A DNA stretch of 64,000 nt from Gordonia terrae (GCF_001698225.1 NZ_CP016594.1:2108001-2172000), one strand, 5' to 3'. Shown: positions 1-9,183, numbered from the stretch's first letter. Numbers and translations are program-made. Notes: generated from the sequence alone by a model not told the origin.

Positions 1-893
1 CCCGCGGTCAGGGTGCCACCCGCCTCCGAGCAGATCGCGGTGAACCGGTTGGCCGTCTCGTCATCGGCGATGACACCCCACAGTGACTCCTGGGGCTGTG
101 CGGCGTCCGCGGAGCTCTCGTCCGGGGCGGGCTCTGCTGGTCGGGCGGGCTCGGTCGTGAGCAGGCCGGGCATGTCGCCGGCCCCGGCGGCCAGGAACTC
201 CGACCACAGGCCGACGGCCGGGTGGTCGCGGCCGGTCTGGTCGGCGATCCGGCGTTCCTCGGCGCTGAAGTCGACATAGCTGCCCACCTCCGGCAGATTC
301 GCGCCACGATGCTCTCGCGCCGCGCGGTACAGCGAGACCAGTTCCTGCTGCGCCATGATCAGGGAGTATCCGTCCACCAGCGAATGGTCGGCGGCGAAGA
401 GCAGGGTGAACGACCGCTCGCGACCGACCGTCGCGAATCGGTACGCCGGCCAATGCAGCGGCGCGGTGGCGCGATCGAACGAACCGGCCAGCTGCTCGAC
501 GAGCGGGCCGGACTCGGCATACCAGCCGATCCGGCCCATCTTCAGTTTCACGCTGCCCGGTGCGGTGGTGAGTCGCTGCAGTCCGGAGCCCTTGATCACG
601 ACGTGACTCCGCAGGACCTCGTGCCGGTCGATCCACTGGGTCAAGACCGAGCGGATGGCCGGGATCGACAGCGGCTCGTCGAACTCGATGCTCAGCCCGA
701 GCCACGCCTCGCGTCCACCCTCACGACGGTTGCGGATCCGGAACTCGAACGCGTCGCGGAGATGCTGCTCGTGGTTGTGCGAGGTCAACCGGGGGTCGTA
801 ATCCCAGGTGCCCAGCCCGCCCGGCACATACGGGGTCCATTCGACGAGGCCGCCGGGCTCGATGGGTTCGTCGCGGATCTGGATGAATTTCAT
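1..893 (-). CDS. PapA-type acyltransferase, partial (3' end off window)
   Basis: Partial gene: about 297 codons are visible and the C-terminus lies beyond the left edge. The protein has the CoA-dependent acyltransferase / condensation fold of mycobacterial PapA proteins, which esterify sugars or diols of surface lipids. The catalytic HxxxDG motif is intact (H170, D174, G175, in the context [11 protein letters not shown]). The N-terminus ([14 protein letters not shown]) closely resembles that of the acyltransferase starting at 49911 (MKFTELSDYPVPAG), so the two are probably paralogues. The ATG at 891-893 overlaps the stop of the upstream sufE-like gene in an ATGA arrangement, implying translational coupling. 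In M. tuberculosis accA3 follows at this place, so this gene is an insertion into conserved order. The fold is clear. The acyl donor and acceptor cannot be deduced. Confidence 0.8.
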   Translation of the reverse strand, partial: MKFIQIRDEPIEPGGLVEWTPYVPGGLGTWDYDPRLTSHNHEQHLRDAFEFRIRNRREGGREAWLGLSIEFDEPLSIPAIRSVLTQWIDRHEVLRSHVVIKGSGLQRLTTAPGSVKLKMGRIGWYAESGPLVEQLAGSFDRATAPLHWPAYRFATVGRERSFTLLFAADHSLVDGYSLIMAQQELVSLYRAAREHRGANLPEVGSYVDFSAEERRIADQTGRDHPAVGLWSEFLAAGAGDMPGLLTTEPARPAEPAPDESSADAAQPQESLWGVIADDETANRFTAICSEAGGTLTA

Positions 894-1327
894 GCCCCGG
901 AGAGGTCGGGCACCTGGTGACGCACCTGGGCCTTGATCCGGCCCAGCATTCCCGCCATCCCCCGCAGACGGAGCGGGCTCACCGCGCTCCCGAGTCCGAG
1001 CTCGTAGTAGAAATCCGATGGCACGTCGAGGATTTCGCGCGCCGACGCGGTGTCGAGCCCTTGGTGCAGGATCGCGGCGAACCCGCGGGTCGTCGGCGCC
1101 TCGCGCGGCGCACTGAAATGCAACCGCACCGACGCCGGGTCGGCGGCGTCCACCGACAGGAACACCGGCGACTGGCACTCGGGTACCGGTTCCATCGCAT
1201 CCTGCTCGAGATGCGCAGGCAGATCGGGCAATTCGCCGGCGAACTCGAGCAGGAGCGTGATCTTGTCGGAGTCGCCGAGCGCACCGAAGTCGTCGACGAT
1301 CTCGGCCAGGGCTGGGGGCAGGCTCAT
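890..1327 (-). CDS. SufE-like sulfur acceptor protein
   Basis: 145-residue SufE-family protein. SufE proteins take persulfide sulfur from a cysteine desulfurase and pass it to Fe-S or thiocofactor assembly. The acceptor cysteine is visible as C51 in the segment [10 protein letters not shown], which matches the SufE pattern around the active-site Cys. The start used is the ATG at 1325-1327; an upstream in-frame extension is Arg/Pro-rich and does not resemble the family. It lies 13 bp downstream of the rhodanese sseA, the same pairing as Rv3283-Rv3284 of M. tuberculosis. Its stop overlaps the start of the PapA-like gene. Function is assigned by family; the actual sulfur donor is unknown. Confidence 0.85.
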   Translation of the reverse strand: MSLPPALAEIVDDFGALGDSDKITLLLEFAGELPDLPAHLEQDAMEPVPECQSPVFLSVDAADPASVRLHFSAPREAPTTRGFAAILHQGLDTASAREILDVPSDFYYELGLGSAVSPLRLRGMAGMLGRIKAQVRHQVPDLSGA

Positions 1328-1340
1328 CGTGCGGTCGGGC

Positions 1341-2237
1341 TCACTCGCTGCCGGGTACGGCGCCCGGCTCGTCGCCGACGGCGATCGGAACCCGCACGGC
1401 ATTGCCCCACTCGGTCCACGAGCCGTCGTAGTTGCGGACCGCGGAGTGACCGAGCAGGTGCGTGAGCACGAACCACGTGTGGCTCGACCGCTCGCCGATA
1501 CGGCAATAGGCGATGGTGGGTGTCTGCGGATCGAGATCGGCGTAGATCTCGTCGAGCTCGGCGCGGCTGCGGAAACGGCCGTCGGGCGCCGCGGACTTCG
1601 CCCAGGGGATGGAGATGGCGGTGGGGATGTGCCCGCCGCGTAGCGCGCCCTCCTCCGGGTAATCCGGCATGTGGGTGCGCTCGCCGGTGTACTCCTGCGG
1701 CGAACGGACGTCGACCAGCGGCTCGGTGCCCAGGGCCTGAAGGACCTGCGGTGCGAACGCCCGGATCGCGGTGTCGTCGCGCTCGACGACCGGGTAGTCC
1801 GACCGCGGGTAATCGGGAACGTCGAAGGAGGTGTCGCGGTCCTCGGCCATCCAGGCGTCGCGCCCGCCGTCGAGCAACCGGACGTCCTCGTGACCGAACA
1901 GGGTGAACACCCACAGCGCGTAGGCAGCCCACCAGTTGCTCTTGTCGCCGTAGATCACGACGGTGTCGTCGCGCTCGATTCCCTTGCTGCGCATCAACTC
2001 CGCGAACTGCTCGCCGTTGATGTAATCGCGCGTGACCGGATCGTTGAGATGCAGGTGCCAGTCGATCTTCTGGGCCGTCGGGATGTGGCCGATGTCGTAG
2101 AGCAACACATCCTCGTCGGACTCGATGATCTTGAGTCCCTTGGCGCCGAGATGCGCCGAGAGCCACTGGGTCGTCACCAGCCGTTCGGGGTGGGCGTATT
2201 CGGCGAAGGCCGGATTCGGGTCGGTGTCAACGCTCAC
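1341..2237 (-). CDS. sseA: Thiosulfate sulfurtransferase (rhodanese) SseA
   Basis: 298-residue two-domain rhodanese. It transfers sulfane sulfur from thiosulfate, or a similar donor, to thiophilic acceptors in the cytoplasm. The second rhodanese domain carries the catalytic cysteine, C245, in the loop [12 protein letters not shown]. The first domain retains the SseA-typical segment [19 protein letters not shown]. The GTG at 2235-2237 is chosen as start because GGAGAG sits a few bases upstream and the resulting N-terminus ([15 protein letters not shown]) aligns with M. tuberculosis SseA. Upstream in-frame codons look non-coding. It forms an operon with the sufE-like gene and lies divergently from the zinc-peptidase lipoprotein at 2389. 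Confidence 0.93.
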   Translation of the reverse strand: MSVDTDPNPAFAEYAHPERLVTTQWLSAHLGAKGLKIIESDEDVLLYDIGHIPTAQKIDWHLHLNDPVTRDYINGEQFAELMRSKGIERDDTVVIYGDKSNWWAAYALWVFTLFGHEDVRLLDGGRDAWMAEDRDTSFDVPDYPRSDYPVVERDDTAIRAFAPQVLQALGTEPLVDVRSPQEYTGERTHMPDYPEEGALRGGHIPTAISIPWAKSAAPDGRFRSRAELDEIYADLDPQTPTIAYCRIGERSSHTWFVLTHLLGHSAVRNYDGSWTEWGNAVRVPIAVGDEPGAVPGSE

Positions 2238-2388
2238 GGTGCTCTCCAGCTCGCTGTTCGGACGTTCCTCGTGGATCACGCGGACCATCTGCGGTCCCGC
2301 TGATAAAGGGTAGGGCATCGGCCGGAGCGTGCTTCGATCAGACGACAAACCGCAGGTGAAGCGGGTCATCGCCTGCTAGGTTCGCCGA

Positions 2389-3393
2389 ATGATCGATCGA
2401 CGTGGCCCCCTCGCGGTGCGGTGGGTGGTCTCCCTGGCCGCGGTGGCGGCGCTGACCGTCGGAAGCGGATGCTCGCTGATCCCGTCCGACGACTCGGGGC
2501 GGGCTCCGGGGTCGTCCGCGTCGACGAACGCCACCCCGAGTCCGACGCCGTCACGCCCGCCGGGTTCCTCGGGTTCGGATTCCTCTCGGCCGTCCGACGT
2601 CGACCCGGCCCAGTGCCGCCCCGACGACTGTCCGAAGCTGCCGACGCCGACCGCGGAACTCATGACGAGCGGGGTGACCCCGGCCAACGTCGGCACCGCG
2701 GTCCCCGAGTACCTCACGACGCTCCTCGACGACCTCGACCAGACGTGGGGCGGATGGTTCGACGAGCTCGGCTGGGGCGATCCCGCGCCGGGCCGGGTGC
2801 TCATCGGGTCGGGCACCTCGTTCACCACCGAATGCATTGTCGGTGATGAGGATTCGCGCCCCGTGCCGATTCCCTCCAACGAGGCGAACGCGTTCTTCTG
2901 CAGCGCGGACACCGAGCCGAACGGGCAGGGCACCCCCACCGAGGGCAGCGTCGTACTGCCGGTCGAGACCTTCGCGGCCATCTGGGACGGCAACGTCTTC
3001 GGGGTGCCGTCGCCGATCGTCGGCGACTTCACCGCCGCGATCGTCGTCGCGCACGAATACGGCCACAACGTGGTGTTCCGGATGGCCGAGGCCTTCGACA
3101 TCCCGGACCGCCGACTCCCGGCCGGCAAGAACAGCGAGCTCATCGCCGATTGCCTGGCCGCGAACTGGGGTGCCACCGCCTACCAGCGGGATGCGCTCGG
3201 CGCCAAGGAGATCCTGCAGGTCGCGAGTCTGCTGCCGATCATCGGCGACACCGGGGGCGCCTCCGGACACGGGTCGGCGCGCGAACGCGCGGTGGCCCTG
3301 ACGGTCGGCCTCACCGGCCCGCAGTTCAACCGCCAGGGCCAGCCCGAGGACTGCATCGAGCGGTACTGGCCGGAGTTCTTCGAGGCGGAGTGA
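2389..3393 (+). CDS. Putative zinc metallopeptidase lipoprotein (YpfJ-like)
   Basis: 334-residue exported protein. Residues 1-26 form a signal peptide ending at a cysteine in VGSGC; the lipobox is atypical (Gly at -3), so lipid anchoring is likely but not certain. Residues about 30-75 are a Ser/Pro/Thr-rich linker. The peptidase domain has the HExxH zinc motif at 222-226 (AHEYGHNVV) and a downstream ELIADC segment with E250 as probable third ligand, the arrangement of the YpfJ/neutral zinc metallopeptidase family. Several cysteines suggest disulfides outside the membrane. It is inserted between sseA and maf, which are neighbours in M. tuberculosis, and is on the opposite strand to both. The substrate is unknown. 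A 21-bp repeat array follows its stop. Confidence 0.82.
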   Translation: MIDRRGPLAVRWVVSLAAVAALTVGSGCSLIPSDDSGRAPGSSASTNATPSPTPSRPPGSSGSDSSRPSDVDPAQCRPDDCPKLPTPTAELMTSGVTPANVGTAVPEYLTTLLDDLDQTWGGWFDELGWGDPAPGRVLIGSGTSFTTECIVGDEDSRPVPIPSNEANAFFCSADTEPNGQGTPTEGSVVLPVETFAAIWDGNVFGVPSPIVGDFTAAIVVAHEYGHNVVFRMAEAFDIPDRRLPAGKNSELIADCLAANWGATAYQRDALGAKEILQVASLLPIIGDTGGASGHGSARERAVALTVGLTGPQFNRQGQPEDCIERYWPEFFEAE

Positions 3394-3406
3394 TTTCGAC
3401 AAGCTC

Positions 3407-3511
3407 AATCAGCGGTGGGGCGCGCTCGATCAGCGGTGGGGTGCGCTCGATCAGCGGTGGGGTGCGCTCCATCAGCGGTGGGGTGCGCTCGATCAGCGGT
3501 GGGGTGCGCTC
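3407..3511. repeat. Five tandem copies of a 21-bp repeat
   Basis: Five contiguous 21-bp units start at 3407, 3428, 3449, 3470 and 3491. The core is ATCAGCGGTGGGGTGCGCTC; unit 1 differs by a C for T and unit 4 begins with C instead of G. The array fills the gap between the convergent zinc-peptidase and maf genes, ending two bases before the maf stop codon. It is preceded by TTTCGACAAGCTCAATC, which resembles intergenic repeats I recall as common in actinobacterial genomes. The units are seen directly. A role in transcription ending or as replication-slippage debris is inference. Confidence 0.95.
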
Positions 3512-3513
3512 GC

Positions 3514-4182
3514 TCACCGGTGCCAGAAGTCGGTGACCGACAGGCCGACGTCGCGCAGGAGGGTGCGGACCAACGGCAGCCCGATGCCGATGACCGACGA
3601 CGGATCACCCTCGATGCGCTCGACCAGCCAGCCGCCGAGGCCGTCGAGGGTGAAGGCGCCCGCGACCTGCAACGGTTCGCCGCTGGCGACGTACCGGTGG
3701 ATGACGTCGTCGTCGGCGTCGGCGAAGTGGATCGTGGTGGAACTCGTGCCGCCGGCGGTGGCGCGCCGGTCCAGCCGGATCAGGTGGTGTCCGGTCAGCA
3801 GGTCGGCGCTACGACCGCGCATGTCCGACCACTGCGCGACAGCGCGCTCGGGCGTGTGCGGTTTACCGAGGAGCTGATCGCCCAGGTGGAGCATCGAGTC
3901 ACAGCCGATGACGACGACAGGATCGCCGGAGCCGGCCAGTTCGGCGATCTCCGGGAGCGCCGCGACCGCCTCTGCCTTGGCGCGGGCCAGTTCGGCGACG
4001 ACCACACCGGCCGGCGTGGAGCCGGGAAGCCGTGCGAGGAGAGCATGCTCGTCGACGTCCGACACCCGAACGACAGGTTCGACGCCGGCCGCCCGCAGGA
4101 TGCGGAGCCGGGCCGGCGAGGCCGAGCCGAGCACGAAGATCGGGCCGGTGGGACCCGGCCCGATCTCGGATGAGCGTGTCAC
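3514..4182 (-). CDS. maf: Maf-like nucleotide pyrophosphatase
   Basis: 222-residue Maf/HAM1-type house-cleaning enzyme that hydrolyses non-canonical nucleoside triphosphates to monophosphates. The N-terminal LGSASPARLRILRAAG matches the Maf signature (S-x-SPxR-x-x-LL), and VVIGCDSMLHL and GKPHTPERA are the conserved metal and substrate regions. A C-terminal VIGIGLPLVRTLLRDVG is also typical. It sits one base downstream of the accE stop region and continues the accD5-accE-maf gene order known from M. tuberculosis (Rv3280-Rv3282). The biological substrate in this branch is not settled. Confidence 0.92.
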   Translation of the reverse strand: MTRSSEIGPGPTGPIFVLGSASPARLRILRAAGVEPVVRVSDVDEHALLARLPGSTPAGVVVAELARAKAEAVAALPEIAELAGSGDPVVVIGCDSMLHLGDQLLGKPHTPERAVAQWSDMRGRSADLLTGHHLIRLDRRATAGGTSSTTIHFADADDDVIHRYVASGEPLQVAGAFTLDGLGGWLVERIEGDPSSVIGIGLPLVRTLLRDVGLSVTDFWHR

Positions 4183-4183
4183 C

Positions 4184-4402
4184 TCAGTAGCGGAGGTTGG
4201 TGAAGCTCCCGGGACCGCCCCACTGCGGGCGCAACCGGTCGATGGGCCGGCCCCAGTCGTTGCGCGTCGCGGGCTCGGAGTCGCCGCCGCCCGAGCCGGC
4301 CCCGGCGAGGACGGTCACCAGCACGGCGAGGTCCTCATCGGTCGGCTGGCCGCCGACGACGGTCAGGAACGGACGCTCGGACTTCGTCGACTCTTCGCTC
4401 AC
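4184..4402 (-). CDS. accE: Acyl-CoA carboxylase epsilon subunit (AccE-like)
   Basis: Small 72-residue protein ending GRPIDRLRPQWGGPGSFTNLRY. Epsilon subunits of actinobacterial acyl-CoA carboxylases stabilise the biotin-carrier alpha and carboxyltransferase beta complex. The motif FLTVVGGQPTDEDLAVLVTVL near the N-terminus and the WGRP...RP-W C-terminal pattern are characteristic. The GTG at 4400-4402 is taken as start; the longer reading frame upstream runs through accD5 and is a shadow. The gene lies 32 bp downstream of accD5 and just upstream of maf, as in M. tuberculosis. M. tuberculosis AccE5 is much longer (177 residues), so this is a short version lacking a long N-terminal extension. 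Confidence 0.88.
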   Translation of the reverse strand: MSEESTKSERPFLTVVGGQPTDEDLAVLVTVLAGAGSGGGDSEPATRNDWGRPIDRLRPQWGGPGSFTNLRY

Positions 4403-4434
4403 GGAATTCTCGCTCTCGGGACGACCGGCTGATG

Positions 4435-6063
4435 TCACAGGGGGATGTTGCCGTGCTTCTTCGGCGGCAGATTGACCATCTTGCGCTCGAGCAGCTTGAG
4501 CGCGGTGGCGATCTGTCCGCGGGTGTGGCTCGGCGGGATGACCGCGTCGACGTATCCGCGTGCGGCCGCCACGTACGGGTTGACGAGGGTGTCCTCGTAC
4601 TCCTCCTGCAGCTGCAGGCGCAGGGCGTCGACGTCCTCGCCCTTGGCGGCGGCGTCCTTGAGCTGACTGCGGTAGACGAACCCGACCGCGCCCGAGGCGC
4701 CCATGACCGCGATCTGGGCGGTCGGCCACGCCAGGTTCACGTCGGCACCCATGTGCTTGGAACCCATGACGTCGTAGGCGCCGCCATAGGCCTTGCGGGT
4801 GATGACGGTGATCTTGCCGACCGTCGCCTCGCCGTAGGCGTAGAGCAGCTTGGCGCCGCGGCGGATGATGCCGCGGTACTCCTGGTCGGTGCCGGGCAGG
4901 AAGCCGGGGACGTCGACCAGGGTGACGATCGGGATGTTGAAGGCGTCGCAGGTGCGGACGAAGCGCGCGGCCTTCTCCGAGGCGTCGATGTCGAGGCAGC
5001 CCGCGAACTGGGTGGGCTGATTGGCGACGATGCCGACGCTGCGGCCGTCGACGCGTCCGTAGCCGATGATGATGTTGGTCGCGTATTCGGCCTGGACCTC
5101 GAGGAACTCGTCGTCGTCGAGGATGCGGCGGATCACCTCGTGCATGTCGTACGGCTGGTTCGGCGAATCCGGGATCAGCGTGTCGAGTTCGAGGTCCTCC
5201 TCGGTGAGGGTGTCCTCGATGGAACCGGCGGCCGGCTGCGCGACCGGCAGGCGCGGTGCGTCCGCCCGGTTGTTGCTCGGCAGGTAGCCGAGCAGCTCCT
5301 TGACGTACTCGAGGGCGTCCTCCTCGTCGGAGGCGACATAGTGGGCGGTGCCCGACTTCGACATGTGCGTGTGCGCACCGCCGAGCTCCTCCATCGTCAC
5401 CTCTTCGCCGGTGACCGTCTTGATGACGTCGGGGCCGGTGATGAACATCTGGCTGGTCTGGTCGACCATCACCACGAAGTCGGTGAGCGCGGGGGAGTAG
5501 ACGTGACCGCCGGCCGCGGCGCCCATGATCAGCGAGATCTGCGGGATGACGCCGGAGGCGCGCACGTTGCGGTGGAAGATCTCCCCGTACAGACCGAGCG
5601 AGACCACGCCCTCCTGGATACGGGCACCGGCGCCGTCGTTGATGCCGATCAGCGGACGGCCGGTCTTGATCGCGAGATCCATGACCTTGACGATCTTCTC
5701 GCCGTAGACCTCGCCGAGGCTGCCGCCGAACACGGTCGAGTCCTGCGAGAAGACGCAGACCTCACGGCCGTCGATGGTGCCGTAACCCGAGACGACGCCG
5801 TCGCCGAGCGGACGGCGCTCGGCGAGTCCGAAGTTGGTGCTGCGGTGCCGGGCGAGGGCGTCGAGCTCGACGAACGACCCCTCGTCGAGCAGGTGCGTGA
5901 TGCGCTCCCGCGCGGTCAGCTTGCCCTTGGCGTGGGTCTTCTCGACGGCGGCCTCACCCACCGGGTGCTTCGTCTCGTCGAGACGATTACGCAGATCGGC
6001 GAGCTTTCCCGCCGTGGTGTGGATGTCGGGAGCGGCGGCGTCGTCGCGAGAAGCAGTGGTCAT
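4435..6063 (-). CDS. accD5: Acyl-CoA carboxylase carboxyltransferase subunit AccD5
   Basis: 542-residue beta subunit of acetyl-/propionyl-CoA carboxylase. It transfers CO2 from carboxybiotin to acyl-CoA, giving malonyl- and methylmalonyl-CoA for fatty and mycolic acid synthesis. Two crotonase-fold halves are visible, including [14 protein letters not shown] and [13 protein letters not shown] in the N half and [21 protein letters not shown] and [13 protein letters not shown] in the C half. The ATG at 6061-6063 gives the expected length and N-terminus. It heads the accD5-accE-maf group and is divergent from birA, whose product biotinylates the partner alpha subunit. The matching accA3 would be expected beyond the left edge by synteny. 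Confidence 0.96.
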   Translation of the reverse strand: MTTASRDDAAAPDIHTTAGKLADLRNRLDETKHPVGEAAVEKTHAKGKLTARERITHLLDEGSFVELDALARHRSTNFGLAERRPLGDGVVSGYGTIDGREVCVFSQDSTVFGGSLGEVYGEKIVKVMDLAIKTGRPLIGINDGAGARIQEGVVSLGLYGEIFHRNVRASGVIPQISLIMGAAAGGHVYSPALTDFVVMVDQTSQMFITGPDVIKTVTGEEVTMEELGGAHTHMSKSGTAHYVASDEEDALEYVKELLGYLPSNNRADAPRLPVAQPAAGSIEDTLTEEDLELDTLIPDSPNQPYDMHEVIRRILDDDEFLEVQAEYATNIIIGYGRVDGRSVGIVANQPTQFAGCLDIDASEKAARFVRTCDAFNIPIVTLVDVPGFLPGTDQEYRGIIRRGAKLLYAYGEATVGKITVITRKAYGGAYDVMGSKHMGADVNLAWPTAQIAVMGASGAVGFVYRSQLKDAAAKGEDVDALRLQLQEEYEDTLVNPYVAAARGYVDAVIPPSHTRGQIATALKLLERKMVNLPPKKHGNIPL

Positions 6064-6221
6064 GACTGACGATGCTAACTACCCGGGTGTGAGCCACGTC
6101 AACCGGATCAACGTGAGATATCCCTCAGGTTTCCGAGCGATCGGTCGGTGGGATGGGTGCACCTCGTCGAAACAGGCGGTACCCGACCGTTCCACCGCGG
6201 CGGACAGTAGGTTCGTTGTCC

Positions 6222-7013
6222 ATGAGCCTCGACGCCGATCTGCTCCGTACCCGACTCGCCGACACCCGGTGGCACCGGATCGAGGTGGTCGAGGCGACCG
6301 GCTCCACCAACGCCGACCTCGTGTCGCGCGCGGCCGCCGAACCCGTCGGGGGAACCGTCCGCATCACCACCGACCAGACGGCGGGACGCGGTCGCCACGC
6401 CCGCACGTGGACGGCGCCCGCCGGCACACAGCTGGCCATGTCGGCCGCGATCGACGTCGCCGACCACACCGAGGACCTGGGCTGGCTCTCCCTGCTGGCC
6501 GGCCTCGCCGCGGTCCAGGGCGTCGACGACGCGATGGGTGTGCGCCCGACGCTCAAATGGCCGAACGATGTGCTGATCGACGGCAAGAAGGTCGCGGGGA
6601 TCCTCTCGGAGTACACCCGCTCCGAGCACGGCCCGACCGGGCCGGGAGGAGTGGCGGTGATCGGCACCGGACTCAATACCACGATGGCGGCGGACCAGCT
6701 GCCGGTCCCGACCGCGACCTCGCTCGGTCTCGCGACCGGCCGCGACGTGCCGCTGACCGACCTGGCCGCGTCGTACCTACGGGCGCTCTCGGACCTGCTC
6801 GACCTCTGGCCGCACGACCTGGACGGGCTGGCGGCGCGATACCGCGACAGCAGCGACACCATCGGCCGCCGCGTTCGTCTGGTCCTACCCGGCGATCGCG
6901 AGGTCGTCGGCACCGCGGCCGGGGTCGACCATTCCGGCCGGATCGTCGTCGACGCCGATGGCCAGCAGGTGGTGGCCGCGGCGGGCGACGTGACCCATCT
7001 ACGGCCGGAGTGA
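6222..7013 (+). CDS. birA: Biotin--[acetyl-CoA-carboxylase] ligase
   Basis: 263-residue biotin protein ligase that activates biotin as biotinyl-AMP and attaches it to the carrier lysine of acyl-CoA and pyruvate carboxylases. Seen motifs are ATGSTNADL, the biotin-binding TAGRGRHARTW, and the ATP/biotin segment KWPNDVLIDGKKVAGIL. A C-terminal SH3-like domain closes the protein. There is no N-terminal helix-turn-helix, so it is a mono-functional ligase and not a repressor of the E. coli type. The ATG at 6222 starts the family-like N-terminus; an in-frame upstream ATG at 6153 would add Arg/Pro-rich residues lacking homology. It is divergent from accD5 across 158 bp. Confidence 0.94.
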   Translation: MSLDADLLRTRLADTRWHRIEVVEATGSTNADLVSRAAAEPVGGTVRITTDQTAGRGRHARTWTAPAGTQLAMSAAIDVADHTEDLGWLSLLAGLAAVQGVDDAMGVRPTLKWPNDVLIDGKKVAGILSEYTRSEHGPTGPGGVAVIGTGLNTTMAADQLPVPTATSLGLATGRDVPLTDLAASYLRALSDLLDLWPHDLDGLAARYRDSSDTIGRRVRLVLPGDREVVGTAAGVDHSGRIVVDADGQQVVAAAGDVTHLRPE

Positions 7014-7080
7014 CTTCGACTCGGCTCGTCGACCTCGACGCGCTCCTTCGTCGCTTGCTCGGCCCGGCGGCTGCGCTCCT

Positions 7081-7097
7081 CGCCGGCTCAGCCGGCG
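7081..7097. terminator. Inverted repeat between convergent birA and membrane-protein gene
   Basis: CGCCGGCT-C-AGCCGGCG is an almost perfect 17-bp inverted repeat overlapping the stop codon (7088-7090) of the minus-strand gene and lying 67 bp after birA. It can form a short GC hairpin serving both strands. There is no T-run, so terminator function is only a guess. Confidence 0.35.
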
Positions 7098-7705
7098 GGG
7101 GACTGCAGGCTCTTGCCGGCCATGGCCGGGATGATCGTCAGGGAGGGCAGGCCGATCACGAGGTGCACGATCGCGGTCTCGATGCCCACCGAGATCTGGT
7201 TGTAGGTCAGGATCGGGATGAGCACGGCCGCCACGAGCAGCAGGCCGACGATCCAGCGGTAGAACTGGTCGGGCGATGGGGTGACCATGTGCAGGACGTA
7301 CCAGAGGGCGCCGGCGGCGAGGGCGCACAGGAAACCGACGACCCCGAACCAGAGCTCGCTGGCGGCGACCGGGTTCCACACGCCGAGCTTGCCCGATTCG
7401 TTCACCTTCTCGACGAACGCGGAGATGATCCAGGCCACCAACCAGGCGGCCAGGCCGGTGACCACACCGGTCATCACCACACCGCCGGCGAACGTGACGG
7501 GATTGATGTCCGGGCCGCGACGGGGTTTCGGCGGCCGGCCCTGCTCATAGCCGCCCTGGGGATAACCGCCCTGGCCGGCGTACGGATCGGCCGCGTAGGG
7601 ATCTCGCGCGTACGGGTCGTTCTGACTGCTGTACGCGCGTGACTCAGGGGTGTAGCCGGACTCGTAGCGCGCGGTCCGCGGGTCACGGGGATCCTGGTAG
7701 CTCAT
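7088..7705 (-). CDS. Four-helix membrane protein with Tyr/Pro/Asp-rich N-terminus
   Basis: 205-residue membrane protein of unknown function. Residues about 1-65 are hydrophilic and repetitive (DPYARDPYAADPYAG, then GGYPQGGYEQG), a low-complexity cytoplasmic tail common in actinobacterial envelope proteins. Four hydrophobic helices follow, at about residues 72-98, 115-140, 150-170 and 175-197. The ATG at 7703-7705 is preceded by GGAGAA at good spacing. It is inserted between birA and the PH-domain gene, which are neighbours in M. tuberculosis, and is convergent with birA. I see no catalytic motif. A role at the division or elongation machinery would be speculation. Confidence 0.75.
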   Translation of the reverse strand: MSYQDPRDPRTARYESGYTPESRAYSSQNDPYARDPYAADPYAGQGGYPQGGYEQGRPPKPRRGPDINPVTFAGGVVMTGVVTGLAAWLVAWIISAFVEKVNESGKLGVWNPVAASELWFGVVGFLCALAAGALWYVLHMVTPSPDQFYRWIVGLLLVAAVLIPILTYNQISVGIETAIVHLVIGLPSLTIIPAMAGKSLQSPAG

Positions 7706-7900
7706 GGCGTTCTCCTCGCCGACCGGTCGCGAAGCCGATGGTCGGATCTGGTGTCGGGGCCCTGACATGCTCACTGCTCTCCGACGGCGGTGGCCTGTGG
7801 TTGGCAGTCTACTCAGGCCGTCCCGCGATCCGGCGGTGTCCGAGCGGCGCGTTCACGCGGGTTGGCCCCGGTCGGGCCGGTGCCGTTTATGCTGGGCCGC

Positions 7901-8506
7901 ATGGCCTATCCGCGGGAGAACCTGGCACCGGGAGAGCGTGTCGTCCTCCATCGACATCCGCACTGGAAGTGCCTGCTGGGTCCGTTCCTGCTGTTCGCGA
8001 TCGTGACGGCGGCCGCGGGCGTGCTGGTCGGGGTCATCACCGCATCATCGCTGCGGTCCACACCGCAGACCGTTCTGCTCCTCGTGGTCGCGGTGGTGTG
8101 GGCCGCGGGCTTCTGCTGGTACTTCATTCGCCCGCTCTTGGCATGGAAGACAACACATTTCGTGCTCACCGATCGGCGGGTGATGTTCCGCAACGGGATC
8201 ATCACCCGGTCGGGCATCGACATCCCGATCCGCCGGATCAACACGGTCGAGTTCCGGCACGGCCTCGTCGACCGCATGCTGCGCACCGGCACGCTGGTCA
8301 TCGAATCGGCGTCGGACGAGCCGCTGTCCTTCGACGACATCCCGCAGGTGGAGCGGGTACATGCGCTGCTGTACCACGAGGTACTCGACGTCCACGACGA
8401 CGAGGATCATCCGCTGGAAGGACGCCGGCGCGACTCCTATGACCAGCCCGCCGCGGGCATCGGTCACCACGGGGACCATTCCGACCGCGCGGCCCGAGAC
8501 CGATGA
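7901..8506 (+). CDS. PH-domain (bPH2-like) membrane protein
   Basis: 201-residue membrane protein, counterpart of Rv3278c by position. A short N-terminal segment (GERVVLHRHPHWK) is followed by two transmembrane helices (about residues 26-48 and 55-75). A bacterial PH-like domain then begins with FVLTDRRVMFRNGIITRSGIDIPIRRINTV, with segments before and after it typical of the family. The C-terminal 35 residues are charged and His/Asp-rich. The start is the ATG at 7901; longer frames upstream are low-complexity. Its last codons overlap the response-regulator ATG (ATGA), which couples it to the two-component system and suggests a membrane-sensing link, though this is inference. Confidence 0.87.
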   Translation: MAYPRENLAPGERVVLHRHPHWKCLLGPFLLFAIVTAAAGVLVGVITASSLRSTPQTVLLLVVAVVWAAGFCWYFIRPLLAWKTTHFVLTDRRVMFRNGIITRSGIDIPIRRINTVEFRHGLVDRMLRTGTLVIESASDEPLSFDDIPQVERVHALLYHEVLDVHDDEDHPLEGRRRDSYDQPAAGIGHHGDHSDRAARDR

Positions 8507-9177
8507 CCACCGTGCTGCTCGCCGAGGACGACGCCGCGATCGCCGAACCGCTCGCACGGGCGCTGTCGCGCGAGGGGTACGGCTGCGAGGTCGTCTCGAC
8601 CGGCGCCGACGCCCTGGAGAAGGCACTCGACACCCGCTATGAGTTGCTCATCCTCGACCTCGGGTTGCCGGTGCTGGACGGCTTGGAGGTGTGCCGGCGC
8701 GTGCGGGCCCAGCGGCCCGCGCTCGCGGTGCTGATGCTGACCGCGCGCACCGACGAGGTCGACTTCGTGGTCGGACTCGACGCCGGCGCCGACGACTACG
8801 TCGGCAAACCGTTCCGCCTGGCCGAACTGCTGGCCCGGGTACGTGCACTGCTGCGGCGGCGCCAGCCCGGCGACGTCGTGCTCGAGGGCGGTGCCCTGCG
8901 CCTCGACGCCCGTGCACGCCGGGTCCTGGTCAACGGACACGACCTCACCCTGGCGAACCGTGAGTTCGACCTCCTGCGTTTCCTCATGGAACGCGCCGGT
9001 GAGGTGGTGACCCGCGAAGAGATCCTCACCGAGGTGTGGGGTTCGGCCGACCTGCGGTCGTCGAAGACCCTCGACATGCACATCTCCTGGTTGCGCCGGA
9101 AGATCGGCGACGACCGCCACGACCGTCCCCGCCACATTGTGACCGTGCGCGGGGTCGGTTTCCGGTTCGATCCGTAG
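8503..9177 (+). CDS. OmpR-family response regulator
   Basis: 224-residue two-component response regulator. The receiver domain covers residues 1-118 with acidic pocket E8/D9/D10, phospho-acceptor D52 (LILDLGLPVLDG), switch Thr in MLTART and conserved Lys in YVGKPF. The C-terminal winged helix (about 128-222) has the DNA-recognition region SSKTLDMHISWLRRKIGDD and ends in HIVTVRGVGFRFDP. It overlaps the PH-domain gene by four bases and is followed six bases later by its histidine kinase. It is close to the MprA/PrrA/TcrA type of actinobacterial regulators, but the regulon cannot be read from the sequence. The operon is absent at this spot in M. tuberculosis. Confidence 0.95.
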   Translation: MTTVLLAEDDAAIAEPLARALSREGYGCEVVSTGADALEKALDTRYELLILDLGLPVLDGLEVCRRVRAQRPALAVLMLTARTDEVDFVVGLDAGADDYVGKPFRLAELLARVRALLRRRQPGDVVLEGGALRLDARARRVLVNGHDLTLANREFDLLRFLMERAGEVVTREEILTEVWGSADLRSSKTLDMHISWLRRKIGDDRHDRPRHIVTVRGVGFRFDP

Positions 9178-9183
9178 ACGCTC

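Noticed and set aside
3415..4173. Reading frame beginning with repeated RSAVGCA peptides
   Set aside because: The peptide comes from translation of the 21-bp array, and the rest is antisense to maf.
4432..6069. 545-residue open frame opposite accD5
   Set aside because: It is an antisense shadow of the strongly conserved carboxyltransferase gene.
7014..7080. Additional copy of the 36-bp REP element after birA
   Set aside because: Only short GC-rich words such as CTGCGCTCCTCG are shared; no continuous match to the repeat core.
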